Shown: positions 1-5,513 of the stretch, piece after piece
Numbering within the stretch: the first letter of the stretch is position 1
Layout of the letters: the number at the start of each line of letters is the position of its first letter
Source of the DNA: Paramuribaculum sp.
Lineage (GTDB): Bacteria; Bacteroidota; Bacteroidia; Bacteroidales; Muribaculaceae
NCBI GenBank assembly: GCA_009775605.1
Contig: VSPV01000139.1
Coordinates: 1-5,921 of the forward strand
DNA: 5,921 bases
Reading direction: 5' to 3'
Made by a program: the position numbers and the translations under genes
The notes under the pieces: model-generated
What the model saw: the letters and a program-made list of their open reading frames with translations, nothing else
The model's database searches: none
Told to the model about the DNA's origin: nothing

Positions 1-11
1 TGTTATGGTTT

Positions 12-73
12 ATCACCCGATATGTCCATTAGTGATTTTTCTGGCCCTTTTCATCACCCAAAATGTCCATTAG
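12..73. repeat. 21-bp direct repeat pair, 41-bp period (possible mobile-element end)
   Basis: Two copies of a 21-bp sequence lie at 12-32 and 53-73. They share ATCACCC, then two variable positions, then ATGTCCATTAG, and differ at only 2 of 21 bases. The spacing of 41 bp is close to four helical turns, so both copies would face the same side of the DNA. The window begins with TGTT immediately before the first copy. Short repeated blocks just inside a TG terminus are known from ends of IS21-family elements, where they bind the transposase. No transposase gene is visible to the right, so this would be an isolated end or the edge of an element outside the window. A pair of regulator binding sites is the alternative. 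The repeat itself is seen directly; its role is inferred. Confidence 0.6.
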
Positions 74-101
74 ACCAAATAATCCGTTGAAGTGTTAAAA
101 A

Positions 102-131
102 CTATTCGAAAAGGATTTTTTCGACAGATAG
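102..131. other. Short AT-rich inverted repeat
   Basis: TCGAAAA (106-112) and TTTTCGA (118-124) form a perfect 7-bp inverted repeat around a 5-nt loop. Flanking CTAT (102-105) and ATAG (128-131) could extend the stem past a 3-nt bulge. A T-run lies inside the right arm rather than after it, so it is not a clean intrinsic terminator. Role unknown. Confidence 0.35.
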
Positions 132-176
132 CTTGAAAAACCGAAGTTATACTCCTTCAAAGTATATTGTAACAGG

Positions 177-362
177 CGAAAAGCGCCGGAGGCGCGAATT
201 TTTTATAACCGGTTGCGTCAGCTGCCGGAAAAAGAGGCTCATGGATTTCCCCGAGGCAAGCTGCGGAGCATGCGCGCCTCGTAGTGTGCGTAAGCGTGGG
301 AACCCGAAAGAGGCCCCATGCTTTCGCACACTGCGTCATCGCCATTCCCAGGCTCGCCGCAG
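177..362. repeat. Diverged interspersed repeat, copy A (about 185 bp)
   Basis: This stretch aligns with 1757-1941 in the same orientation with a single 1-base gap. By hand count, identity is about 70% over 183-362 and about 85% over the first 48 bases. It opens with a GC-rich hairpin, GCGCC-GGA-GGCGC (183-195), that copy B also keeps. It ends near ATTCCCAG and CCGCAG, which are also shared. A further inverted pair, CGAGGC (252-257) and GCCTCG (276-281), lies in the middle. Immediately after the repeat is a private hairpin with TTGGA/TCCAA arms (363-376), extended by GCAG/CTGC (359-382). Open frames crossing it look spurious: they overlap on both strands and match no family I know. I read it as a dispersed non-coding repeat of this genome; a relic of a mobile element is possible. 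Confidence 0.75.
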
Positions 363-569
363 TTGGAACAGTCCAAGGCTGCAGGTAAATATAAATGTGT
401 ACACCACGTTCAGGTTGGCTATAAAAAACAGGTTGGAAGGTGTTGAGCATAAGGCATGTATCTTTCGGCCTGAAATTTTTTGTTTTTGATGTAACGTTTG
501 GTGTGTTCCATTTGTCATTATAGTGACGACCTCAAAAAAATTAGTAGTTTTACAATTAATAAATCAATC
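363..569. other. Leader region of the exported-protein gene
   Basis: No gene was found between repeat copy A and the ATG at 570; the stretch becomes AT-rich toward the gene. It contains an 8-bp direct repeat CAGGTTGG (411-418 and 429-436). A weak Bacteroidota-type promoter is possible: TATCTTTC at 459-466 is one base off TAnnTTTG, with TTG 23 bp upstream at 433-435. If this is used, the 5' leader would be about 100 nt. The last 20 bases before the ATG are very AT-rich and lack a Shine-Dalgarno sequence, as is common in this phylum. The promoter call is tentative. Confidence 0.3.
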
Positions 570-632
570 ATGAAATCATTAAAGTCAATTGCAATAGTGC
601 TCATGGCATTTGGCGCGCTTGCAGTTCAGGCT
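570..632 (+). other. Sec signal peptide of the exported protein
   Basis: Residues 1-21 show a basic N-terminus (MKSLK), a hydrophobic stretch rich in Ile, Val, Leu, Ala and Phe, and the A-V-Q-A motif before Ala22-Asp23. The -3 Val and -1 Ala fit signal peptidase I. The mature protein would begin at Ala22. Confidence 0.8.
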
Positions 633-1682
633 GCCGATGTAACTCCGAGCGAAACACCCGACAACATTAGGACTCAAGCTCCAAATTCTCTTGTTGGACG
701 TCCTTGTGAGCTGTTTGACGTAACAGCATTCTGTTCCTACTCAAATTTTCATCCCTCGCATTATCTTACCGATAATAACTGGGATATTCTGTGTGCATTC
801 GTTCAGCCCGGAAAGGTCGCCAAATTAGACTCACTCGGCATTCCATACAATAAGAGCCAGCTGAGGTTGCTTGAAGTAGGCGATTTGCTTTCTTCTGACA
901 ACGGAGTATATTCGACTTCGATAAACATCTTTGGCAAGGATGAGACTGCTGCCATTCGTAAGCAATCCAAAGAGTTTGCCGACAGCATATTCCCCGTTAT
1001 CGAGCCTGAAATAAAACAACTCATTTCCGCTTTTGACAAGGCAGGATACGCCAACCAGACTTATAGCCTTATATTTTCCTATCTTCTCGACACATATATA
1101 TGGGATGACGAGCGATTATCCTCTCCGGTAAGTTGCGAGGATCATGGCACATGGTCGGGAGCATACTGGGCGATGTATGAAAGCCGTTCTCACGATAAAA
1201 TCGGCACAAATGGCTTTGGCCCGGTAAGACAGAACTGGACTGATAGCTTAGGATATTGGCTAAGTTCCAAGAAGCTTATTTCATTTGCGAAGGAAGTGAT
1301 GAAAACTAAAGGTGGCAGGATTGAGAGTAGAGAGGTGATTGATGCTGTGGAAGGCTGGGGACTGACAGATGAGACAGGCAATATTCTGATTCCTGTATTA
1401 CATGCCCGCAACAATGACAATATTGATGTCCTGTGCAAAAGCATCACCAACCGGTTAAGCGACGCCGTCAAGAAATACTGCGCGGCATGGTATAAGGGCC
1501 ATAATATTTCGTCAGAACGAGTGGGTCAGATCGTTTTTTACCACGAAGTAATGTGGGATTTACTCGACATACTCGAATCACGCGGAATGATTACAATGCC
1601 CGCAATTCTAAAAGGCAAAGAAGTAGGCAAGCAACATTTCGGCGATATCTGCTTTATCGTAATAGATGATTCCGAGAAGTAA
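570..1682 (+). CDS. Exported protein of unknown function, 370 aa
   Basis: I do not recognise this protein. From the ATG at 570 it begins with a typical Sec signal peptide: lysines at 2 and 5, a hydrophobic core from about residue 7 to 19, and a V-Q-A site that predicts signal peptidase I cleavage after Ala21. There is no lipobox cysteine, so the product is probably periplasmic or secreted. The open frame extends 24 codons upstream to 498, but that start would bury the signal peptide, so 570 is preferred. The mature part is mixed alpha/beta in look, rich in Trp and Tyr, with seven cysteines (46, 55, 75, 189, 289, 304, 361). Residues 250-340 look largely helical. No catalytic signature, repeat or further membrane segment was seen. 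The gene stands alone, convergent with 2041-3189, and is bracketed by the two repeat copies. The reading frame is intact. Confidence 0.85.
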   Translation: MKSLKSIAIVLMAFGALAVQAADVTPSETPDNIRTQAPNSLVGRPCELFDVTAFCSYSNFHPSHYLTDNNWDILCAFVQPGKVAKLDSLGIPYNKSQLRLLEVGDLLSSDNGVYSTSINIFGKDETAAIRKQSKEFADSIFPVIEPEIKQLISAFDKAGYANQTYSLIFSYLLDTYIWDDERLSSPVSCEDHGTWSGAYWAMYESRSHDKIGTNGFGPVRQNWTDSLGYWLSSKKLISFAKEVMKTKGGRIESREVIDAVEGWGLTDETGNILIPVLHARNNDNIDVLCKSITNRLSDAVKKYCAAWYKGHNISSERVGQIVFYHEVMWDLLDILESRGMITMPAILKGKEVGKQHFGDICFIVIDDSEK

Positions 1683-1713
1683 GACCTAATCCTGTGAAAA
1701 TCGCCTGCATATA

Positions 1714-1741
1714 ACCGGCCTATTGTTACCGGCCTATTGTT
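1714..1741. repeat. 14-bp tandem duplication
   Basis: ACCGGCCTATTGTT occurs twice head to tail (1714-1727 and 1728-1741) with no mismatch. It lies about 30 bp after the stop of the exported-protein gene and about 15 bp before repeat copy B. Exact identity suggests a recent slippage event or a pair of binding sites. Confidence 0.8.
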
Positions 1742-1756
1742 ATTGGGTTAATCCAC

Positions 1757-1941
1757 GGGAAAGCGCCGGGGGCGCGAATTTTGTATAACCGACCGCGTTA
1801 GCCGCCGGAAAAGCTGTTGCCTGCCTCTCTGCGAGGCAAGCTTGGGAATAGCGCACCTCGCCGTGAGCGGGAGCTTGTGAAATCCCGTAGAACCCTATGC
1901 AGTCGCATTCCGCAGCATCACTATTCCCAGTCTCACCGCAG
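1757..1941. repeat. Diverged interspersed repeat, copy B (about 185 bp)
   Basis: This is the second copy of the repeat at 177-362, in the same orientation and offset by 1580 bases (1579 after a 1-base gap). The conserved start contains GCGCC-GGG-GGCGC (1763-1775). It is followed by a shared block around GCGCGAATTTTNTATAACC, then GCGAGGCAAGCT, and near the end ATTCCCAG and ACCGCAG. Copy B has its own pairing possibilities. TGCCTC/GAGGCA (1822-1827 with 1833-1838) makes a local hairpin. CCTCTCTGCG (1824-1833) is a perfect 10-bp complement of CGCAGAGAGG (1937-1946), which would close the whole second half as a large loop. The two pairings exclude each other. Confidence 0.75.
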
Positions 1942-2040
1942 AGAGGAGAATACGTCACCTCTTTTTCCGCAACTTACGTAGCGAGATAGAAATCGCCGCT
2001 CCGTAGCTGTAAATCTTCGCGATGATTTTATGATTCCTTA

Positions 2041-3189
2041 TTATTCTGTTGGTAATGGATAAGGATTAGCTGTATCGATAAGTTGTAGTAGTGTATCGGT
2101 GTCATCGAAGTCTACCAGCCATTCTCTGTGTCCGTTTTCAAAAGCAGTTATGAATAGAAGAGCTTCAAGTTGGTCGGTATATCGGCCAGCTCGTGCATAA
2201 CCTATATTAAGCTTTCGTTGTATTTCCGATGTCATATAGTTTTTCCCAACTTTAGCCGATGATAATATCTTTACAAGGTCGTTTGAATAGTTCTTTGCAA
2301 CTAATGCTTCTTCGATTGTTTTGGTGAGGTCGCTGTTAATACATTCTCCCTTTGCAATGTCTTTATCGAAGTTTCTGTTCATCATTCTGTTGGATATAAG
2401 AATGAACTGATTTATTGGATCTGAAAGTTCGAAGATTTCGAAATCGACAGTATGTTGAAACTTAAAAAGAATTGGTTTACGGTTGGGAATGTTCACCATT
2501 ATACCATCCTGATAAATATTGCATAAAAGGATATTGTTGTATTCAATATGTTTAGTTACATTCTTTTGTTTGCCAATGAAGATAATTCTTTCATTAGTAA
2601 AATATATCTTACCGGTATCGATAGGAGAGAATCGTGTTATCTCATTAGCTATTACAGATAAATTCCCAGTACGAAGCGGACCGTTTTTCCATACACAACC
2701 AGAGTAGAGAACGTTGGTAAGGGTCGTTTTTTCCTGATATAATGTTACTCCATAGAGTGCATGATAAATATTTTCGTTCTTGTGGAGATTAAGACCGAAA
2801 TTATCACTTGATATTGGTATAAGTCTCTGATTCGCTAATTCATATCTTTTGCCGATAGTCATTGTATAGGTGGTGAAGACATCGTGGGGTCTCTCTCCTT
2901 TGACAAAGGGTATATTTTCTTCAATCAGGTTTGTGTCGGTCCCAAATGCAATGTCATGCGGCATACCGCATTCCTCGTAAATCTCTCTGACGCTTTTCAC
3001 TTCATTGTCCTTATACAATCTGTCAACAACGTTGAGGAAATTGTTTTGCTCGAGGGTGAATTGTGCTTCTGCCTGTTGCTGCGTTGCTTCAGCGGCTTTT
3101 TCTTTCTGCTTCTTCTCAATTTTGCTGATCAGGTAGTAAAGGATGAAGCAGGTAGCCGCAACAATTATGCAAATGATAGGTGTTGACAT
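2041..3189 (-). CDS. Membrane-anchored protein with PH/GRAM-like and FtsK-gamma-like winged-helix domains, 382 aa
   Basis: The architecture is unusual. Residues 4-22 form one hydrophobic membrane segment, followed by a Lys/Glu/Gln-rich helical or coiled-coil stretch (about 22-48). A second section (about 130-255) resembles a bacterial PH or GRAM fold, with an LNLHKNENIYHAL-type opening and the strand pattern KIYFTNERIIFIG near 194-206. The C-terminus (about 302-358) resembles the DNA-binding gamma domain of FtsK/SpoIIIE: IQRKLNIGYARAGR at 323-336 matches the conserved recognition-helix region QRKLxIGYxRAxR. There is no Walker motif or RecA-like motor, so this is not a translocase. A plausible inference is an inner-membrane protein with a cytoplasmic DNA-binding or protein-binding winged helix; the partner is unknown. 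The gene is monocistronic and visibly more AT-rich than the ackA/ddh block, suggesting acquired or fast-evolving DNA. The ATG at 3189 directly precedes the membrane segment and follows a good -7 element. Confidence 0.85.
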   Translation of the reverse strand: MSTPIICIIVAATCFILYYLISKIEKKQKEKAAEATQQQAEAQFTLEQNNFLNVVDRLYKDNEVKSVREIYEECGMPHDIAFGTDTNLIEENIPFVKGERPHDVFTTYTMTIGKRYELANQRLIPISSDNFGLNLHKNENIYHALYGVTLYQEKTTLTNVLYSGCVWKNGPLRTGNLSVIANEITRFSPIDTGKIYFTNERIIFIGKQKNVTKHIEYNNILLCNIYQDGIMVNIPNRKPILFKFQHTVDFEIFELSDPINQFILISNRMMNRNFDKDIAKGECINSDLTKTIEEALVAKNYSNDLVKILSSAKVGKNYMTSEIQRKLNIGYARAGRYTDQLEALLFITAFENGHREWLVDFDDTDTLLQLIDTANPYPLPTE

Positions 3190-3220
3190 ATTGAGTTCTA
3201 TTTTCTATTTAGGCATAATA

Positions 3221-3228
3221 CAAAGATA
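3221..3228 (-). promoter_or_regulatory. Bacteroidota -7 promoter element for the 382-aa gene
   Basis: On the minus strand the bases read TATCTTTG, a full match to the Bacteroidota sigma-ABfr -7 consensus TAnnTTTG. It lies 31 bp upstream of the ATG at 3189, which would give a leader of roughly 25 nt. No clear TTTG -33 element sits at the usual spacing; the nearest TTTG (3263-3266) is too far. The site therefore rests on the -7 match and its position. Confidence 0.5.
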
Positions 3229-3272
3229 GGTATAAATATTGAGTTCGTTTATCATACCACTGCAAAAAATCA

Positions 3273-3295
3273 GGAGGATGTCCTCCGTATCGGAG
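3273..3295. other. Two overlapping, mutually exclusive short hairpins
   Basis: GGAGG (3273-3277) can pair with CCTCC (3282-3286) around a 4-nt loop. Alternatively CTCCG (3283-3287) can pair with CGGAG (3291-3295) around TAT. The shared bases mean only one can form at a time. The site lies between the ddh terminator and the promoter of the 382-aa gene, outside both expected transcripts. Role unknown. Confidence 0.35.
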
Positions 3296-3312
3296 AGAAA
3301 TAAAATAACGAC

Positions 3313-3350
3313 AAGCGGTGTGTCAGACTTCAGATTCTGACACACCGCTT
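3313..3350 (-). terminator. Strong hairpin terminator after ddh, possibly bidirectional
   Basis: A perfect 15-bp stem is formed by 3313-3327 and 3336-3350 (core GCGGTGTGTCAG/CTGACACACCGC) with an 8-nt loop. It starts 21 nt after the ddh stop. On the minus strand the stem is preceded by A-rich sequence and followed by TTGTCGTTATTTTATTT, which is T-rich but interrupted. On the plus strand it is followed by TTT, extending the arm's own TT. It therefore probably ends the pta-ackA-ddh transcript and may also block transcription coming from the left. Confidence 0.85.
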
Positions 3351-3371
3351 TTTAGTTGGTGGGTATAGAAG

Positions 3372-4268
3372 TTATACGAGTTTGCCGATCCAGGAGTCGC
3401 GGTCGCCGGGGAGAAGGTCTACCACCGGGATTTCAATCATGGTGTAGGCGCCGGGCTGCAGGCGCGTGGTGGCGCGGGCCACTCCTACGAGTATCTGTGC
3501 GGTGAGCGCGGGATTGTTGATAGACATGGTGAACTCAAACCGCTGGTTCTGGGTGGTGCCTGAAACGCCTTTGCGGGTCATGTGCACTCCGTGGCCCATA
3601 TCCTTCACTGCATCGACGGATTCGACCTCTATCACGTGGGTTTCGTCTGACGCGAAGTAGGGGTCGGCCTTTACCTGGGCGGCAACCTCTTCCAGCTTGG
3701 CGCCGGGTTCAAGCTCCACATAGACCATGCGGCGATGGATGCCGGTGCCGAGCGGAATGGTCATGGAAAGAGCGTTTTTCACGCCTTTCTTTGACTTGAC
3801 GCATACGGTGTGGCCCATGCTCATGCCGGGGCCGAAGTTGGTATAGGTGATGCCCTTGGGAGCGGCGGCTTCGAGAAGAGTGCGCACCACTGAGTCGCTT
3901 CCCGGGTCCCAACCGGCCGAGATCACGGCCACTGTCCCGTTCTCACGGGCAATCTTGCCGAGGTTCTGGCGCAGAGAGGGGATGAGGGTGTGGATGTCGA
4001 ATGAATCCACCGTGTTGATGCCCATGGCCAGATATTCGGAGGCATATTTCTCAACCTCGCGCGTGGGGGTGCAGAGAATAGCCACGTCGACTTTGCCGAG
4101 TTCGCGGATGTCGGTCACCACCTTTATCCCCTCGAGTTCGGCGGGAGGATTGGCGGCCGAGCGACGTACCACACCGGCTATCTCGAAGTCGGGAGCCGCG
4201 TGAAGCGCGTCGATTACAAACCGGCCTATATTGCCGTAGCCTACTACGGCTGCTTTGATAAGTTCCAT
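3372..4268 (-). CDS. ddh: meso-diaminopimelate D-dehydrogenase, 298 aa
   Basis: Ddh (EC 1.4.1.16) reversibly aminates L-tetrahydrodipicolinate to meso-2,6-diaminopimelate with NADPH and ammonia. This gives a one-step route to the peptidoglycan cross-linker and lysine precursor in the cytoplasm. The N-terminal Rossmann fold shows the dinucleotide motif GYGNIGR (residues 10-16), and the arginine pair in VVRR (33-36) would suit the NADP phosphate. Family landmarks follow: TVDSFDIH (86-93), SAGWDPG (117-123), NFGPGMSMGH (144-153), MGHGVH (224-229) and NNPALTAQ (251-258). At 298 residues it matches the shorter type II-like enzymes rather than the roughly 320-residue Corynebacterium form. The start is set at 4268, because an in-frame ATG at 4304 would overlap ackA and add a low-complexity KASKNKFRNR extension. 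It lies 13 nt after ackA and before a strong terminator, so it is probably the last gene of that operon. All expected motifs are present. Confidence 0.93.
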   Translation of the reverse strand: MELIKAAVVGYGNIGRFVIDALHAAPDFEIAGVVRRSAANPPAELEGIKVVTDIRELGKVDVAILCTPTREVEKYASEYLAMGINTVDSFDIHTLIPSLRQNLGKIARENGTVAVISAGWDPGSDSVVRTLLEAAAPKGITYTNFGPGMSMGHTVCVKSKKGVKNALSMTIPLGTGIHRRMVYVELEPGAKLEEVAAQVKADPYFASDETHVIEVESVDAVKDMGHGVHMTRKGVSGTTQNQRFEFTMSINNPALTAQILVGVARATTRLQPGAYTMIEIPVVDLLPGDRDSWIGKLV

Positions 4269-4276
4269 TCTGTTTC
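4269..4276 (-). promoter_or_regulatory. Leader 8-mer GAAACAGA before ddh
   Basis: On the minus strand GAAACAGA ends immediately before the ATG at 4268, the same 8-mer that precedes ackA. Its position supports 4268 rather than 4304 as the ddh start. No Shine-Dalgarno sequence is visible in the 13-nt gap. Confidence 0.3.
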
Positions 4277-4281
4277 TGAAT

Positions 4282-5490
4282 TTATTTTTTGAGGCTTTCG
4301 ACAATCTCGCGGGTGTCGCGGGCTATCATAAGTTCCTCGTCGGTGGGAATAACCACTACGGCCACTTTCGAGGCCGGGGTGGAGATGAGGGTTTCGGTGC
4401 CGCAGGTCTTGGCATTGAGCTCTTCGTTGAGTTCCACGCCCATGAAGCCGAGGGGAGCGCACACGTTTTTGCGCACGCCGGTCTGGTTTTCGCCCACGCC
4501 ACCGGTGAATACGATTACGTCAAGTCCGCCCATTTCGGCAGCGTATGCACCTACGTATTTGATGATGCGCTGCTCGTAGATTTCGAGGGCGAGATGTGCG
4601 CGGGGATCGCCGGCATTGTCGGCAGCTTCGATTTCGCGCATGTCGTTGCTTATGCCCGAAACGCCGAGCACGCCGCTTTCCTTGTTGATGAGGGTCTGGA
4701 CTTCCTTGGCGTTGAGGTTGTGTTTTTCCATGAGGAATGTGATGACGCCTGGATCCACATCGCCTACACGTGTACCCATCATGAGGCCTTCGGTGGGGGT
4801 GAGACCCATTGAGGTATCAACGCTCTTTCCGTTGAGCACGGCCGTGATGGAGCCGCCGTTGCCTATGTGGCAGGTGACCATCTTGAGGTTGTTGATGTCG
4901 CGGCCGAGGAATTCGGCGGCGCGGGCCGACACGTAGCGGTGGCTGGTGCCGTGGAAGCCGTAGCGGCGCACTCCGTCCTCAAGATAATACTTGTAGGGCA
5001 GGGGATACATGTAGCTCTTGGCAGGCATTGTCTGATGGAAAGCGGTGTCAAACACTCCCACCTGCGGAACGCCGGGCATAAGCGAGGTGATAGCCTCGAT
5101 GCCGGTGATGTTGGCGGGATTGTGGAGCGGAGCCAGAGGATAGCAGTCTTTCACCTGCTGTATCACCTCGTCGGTTATGAGGACGCTCTTGTTGAACTTC
5201 TCGCCTCCGTGGACCACGCGGTGACCAACGGCGTCGATCTCGCTGAACGACTTTATGCAGCCTTCCTTGGGGTCGGTGAGGATCTCGAGGATGGCCTGCA
5301 CGGCCTGACGGTGGTCGATATGGCCCAGCTCCTTGATTTCCTTGGAGCCGTCGGGGCGTTTGAATTTCAGGAAGCCGTCGGGCAGACCGATTTTTTCCAC
5401 ACCACCTTCTGCGAGAGTCTTCTCGGCGTCGGTGTCTATGAGTTTGTATTTTACGGAGCTGCTTCCGCAGTTCAATACAAGTATTTTCAT
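4282..5490 (-). CDS. ackA: Acetate kinase, 402 aa
   Basis: AckA (EC 2.7.2.1) transfers phosphate from acetyl phosphate to ADP, giving acetate and ATP; it is the second step of the Pta-AckA fermentation route in the cytoplasm. Both family signatures are present: LVLNCGSSSVKYK at 4-16 (Asn7) and RYGFHGTSHRYVS at 176-188. Catalytic residues known from the Methanosarcina enzyme sit at matching places: Arg91 in GHRVVHGG, Asp148 in VFDTAFH, His180 in GFHGTSH, Arg241 in GTRVGDVDPG and Glu385 in TDEELMIARDT. The phosphate-binding GNGG (210-213) and the FTGGVGEN loop (328-335) are intact. A length of 402 is normal for the family, and the ASKHA fold should be complete. It starts 23 nt after the pta stop and is followed 13 nt later by ddh, which supports co-transcription from a promoter upstream of pta, outside the window. 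Confidence 0.98.
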   Translation of the reverse strand: MKILVLNCGSSSVKYKLIDTDAEKTLAEGGVEKIGLPDGFLKFKRPDGSKEIKELGHIDHRQAVQAILEILTDPKEGCIKSFSEIDAVGHRVVHGGEKFNKSVLITDEVIQQVKDCYPLAPLHNPANITGIEAITSLMPGVPQVGVFDTAFHQTMPAKSYMYPLPYKYYLEDGVRRYGFHGTSHRYVSARAAEFLGRDINNLKMVTCHIGNGGSITAVLNGKSVDTSMGLTPTEGLMMGTRVGDVDPGVITFLMEKHNLNAKEVQTLINKESGVLGVSGISNDMREIEAADNAGDPRAHLALEIYEQRIIKYVGAYAAEMGGLDVIVFTGGVGENQTGVRKNVCAPLGFMGVELNEELNAKTCGTETLISTPASKVAVVVIPTDEELMIARDTREIVESLKK

Positions 5491-5492
5491 CT

Positions 5493-5500
5493 TCTGTTTC
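5493..5500 (-). promoter_or_regulatory. Leader 8-mer GAAACAGA before ackA
   Basis: On the minus strand GAAACAGA sits 2 nt before the ackA ATG. The identical 8-mer directly abuts the ddh ATG (4269-4276). Neither gene has a GGAGG-type ribosome site close to its start; an A-rich leader is the typical Bacteroidota arrangement. The shared 8-mer may aid initiation or be coincidence. Confidence 0.3.
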
Positions 5501-5513
5501 GGTTATAAGGGGT

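Larger units (their letters stand above)
1683..2040. other. Convergent intergenic region of 358 bp
   Basis: This gap separates the stops of the two convergent genes. It holds a 14-bp tandem duplication (1714-1741), repeat copy B (1757-1941) and about 95 bases of unassigned sequence. I see no convincing intrinsic terminator for either gene. No plausible gene was found: the 72-codon open frame on the minus strand (1740-1958) is simply the repeat read in one frame. Confidence 0.6.

Noticed and set aside
12..73. CRISPR array
   Set aside because: There are only two imperfect units with a 20-bp gap, no third unit and no cas gene.
133..489. 118-codon open frame on the plus strand across repeat copy A, with overlapping minus-strand frames at 147-329, 157-450 and 336-518
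   Set aside because: The frames overlap on both strands, have no family resemblance, are Cys/Arg-rich in a way typical of GC-rich non-coding DNA, and coincide with a repeat that also occurs at 1757-1941.
498..569. Upstream ATG at 498 as start of the exported protein
   Set aside because: It would place 24 polar residues before a well-formed signal peptide; the ATG at 570 gives a standard export signal and an AT-rich leader.
1683..1756. Intrinsic terminator for the exported-protein gene
   Set aside because: CCGG-containing repeats could pair weakly, but no stable stem followed by a T-run is present.
4269..4304. Upstream ATG at 4304 as start of ddh
   Set aside because: It overlaps the 3' end of ackA and adds 12 residues not expected before the Rossmann fold; 4268 gives the normal N-terminus.
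4255..5508. Long plus-strand open frames opposite ackA (for example 4255-4812 and 4867-5508)
   Set aside because: They are antisense shadows of a GC-rich gene with full acetate kinase signatures, and show no family resemblance.
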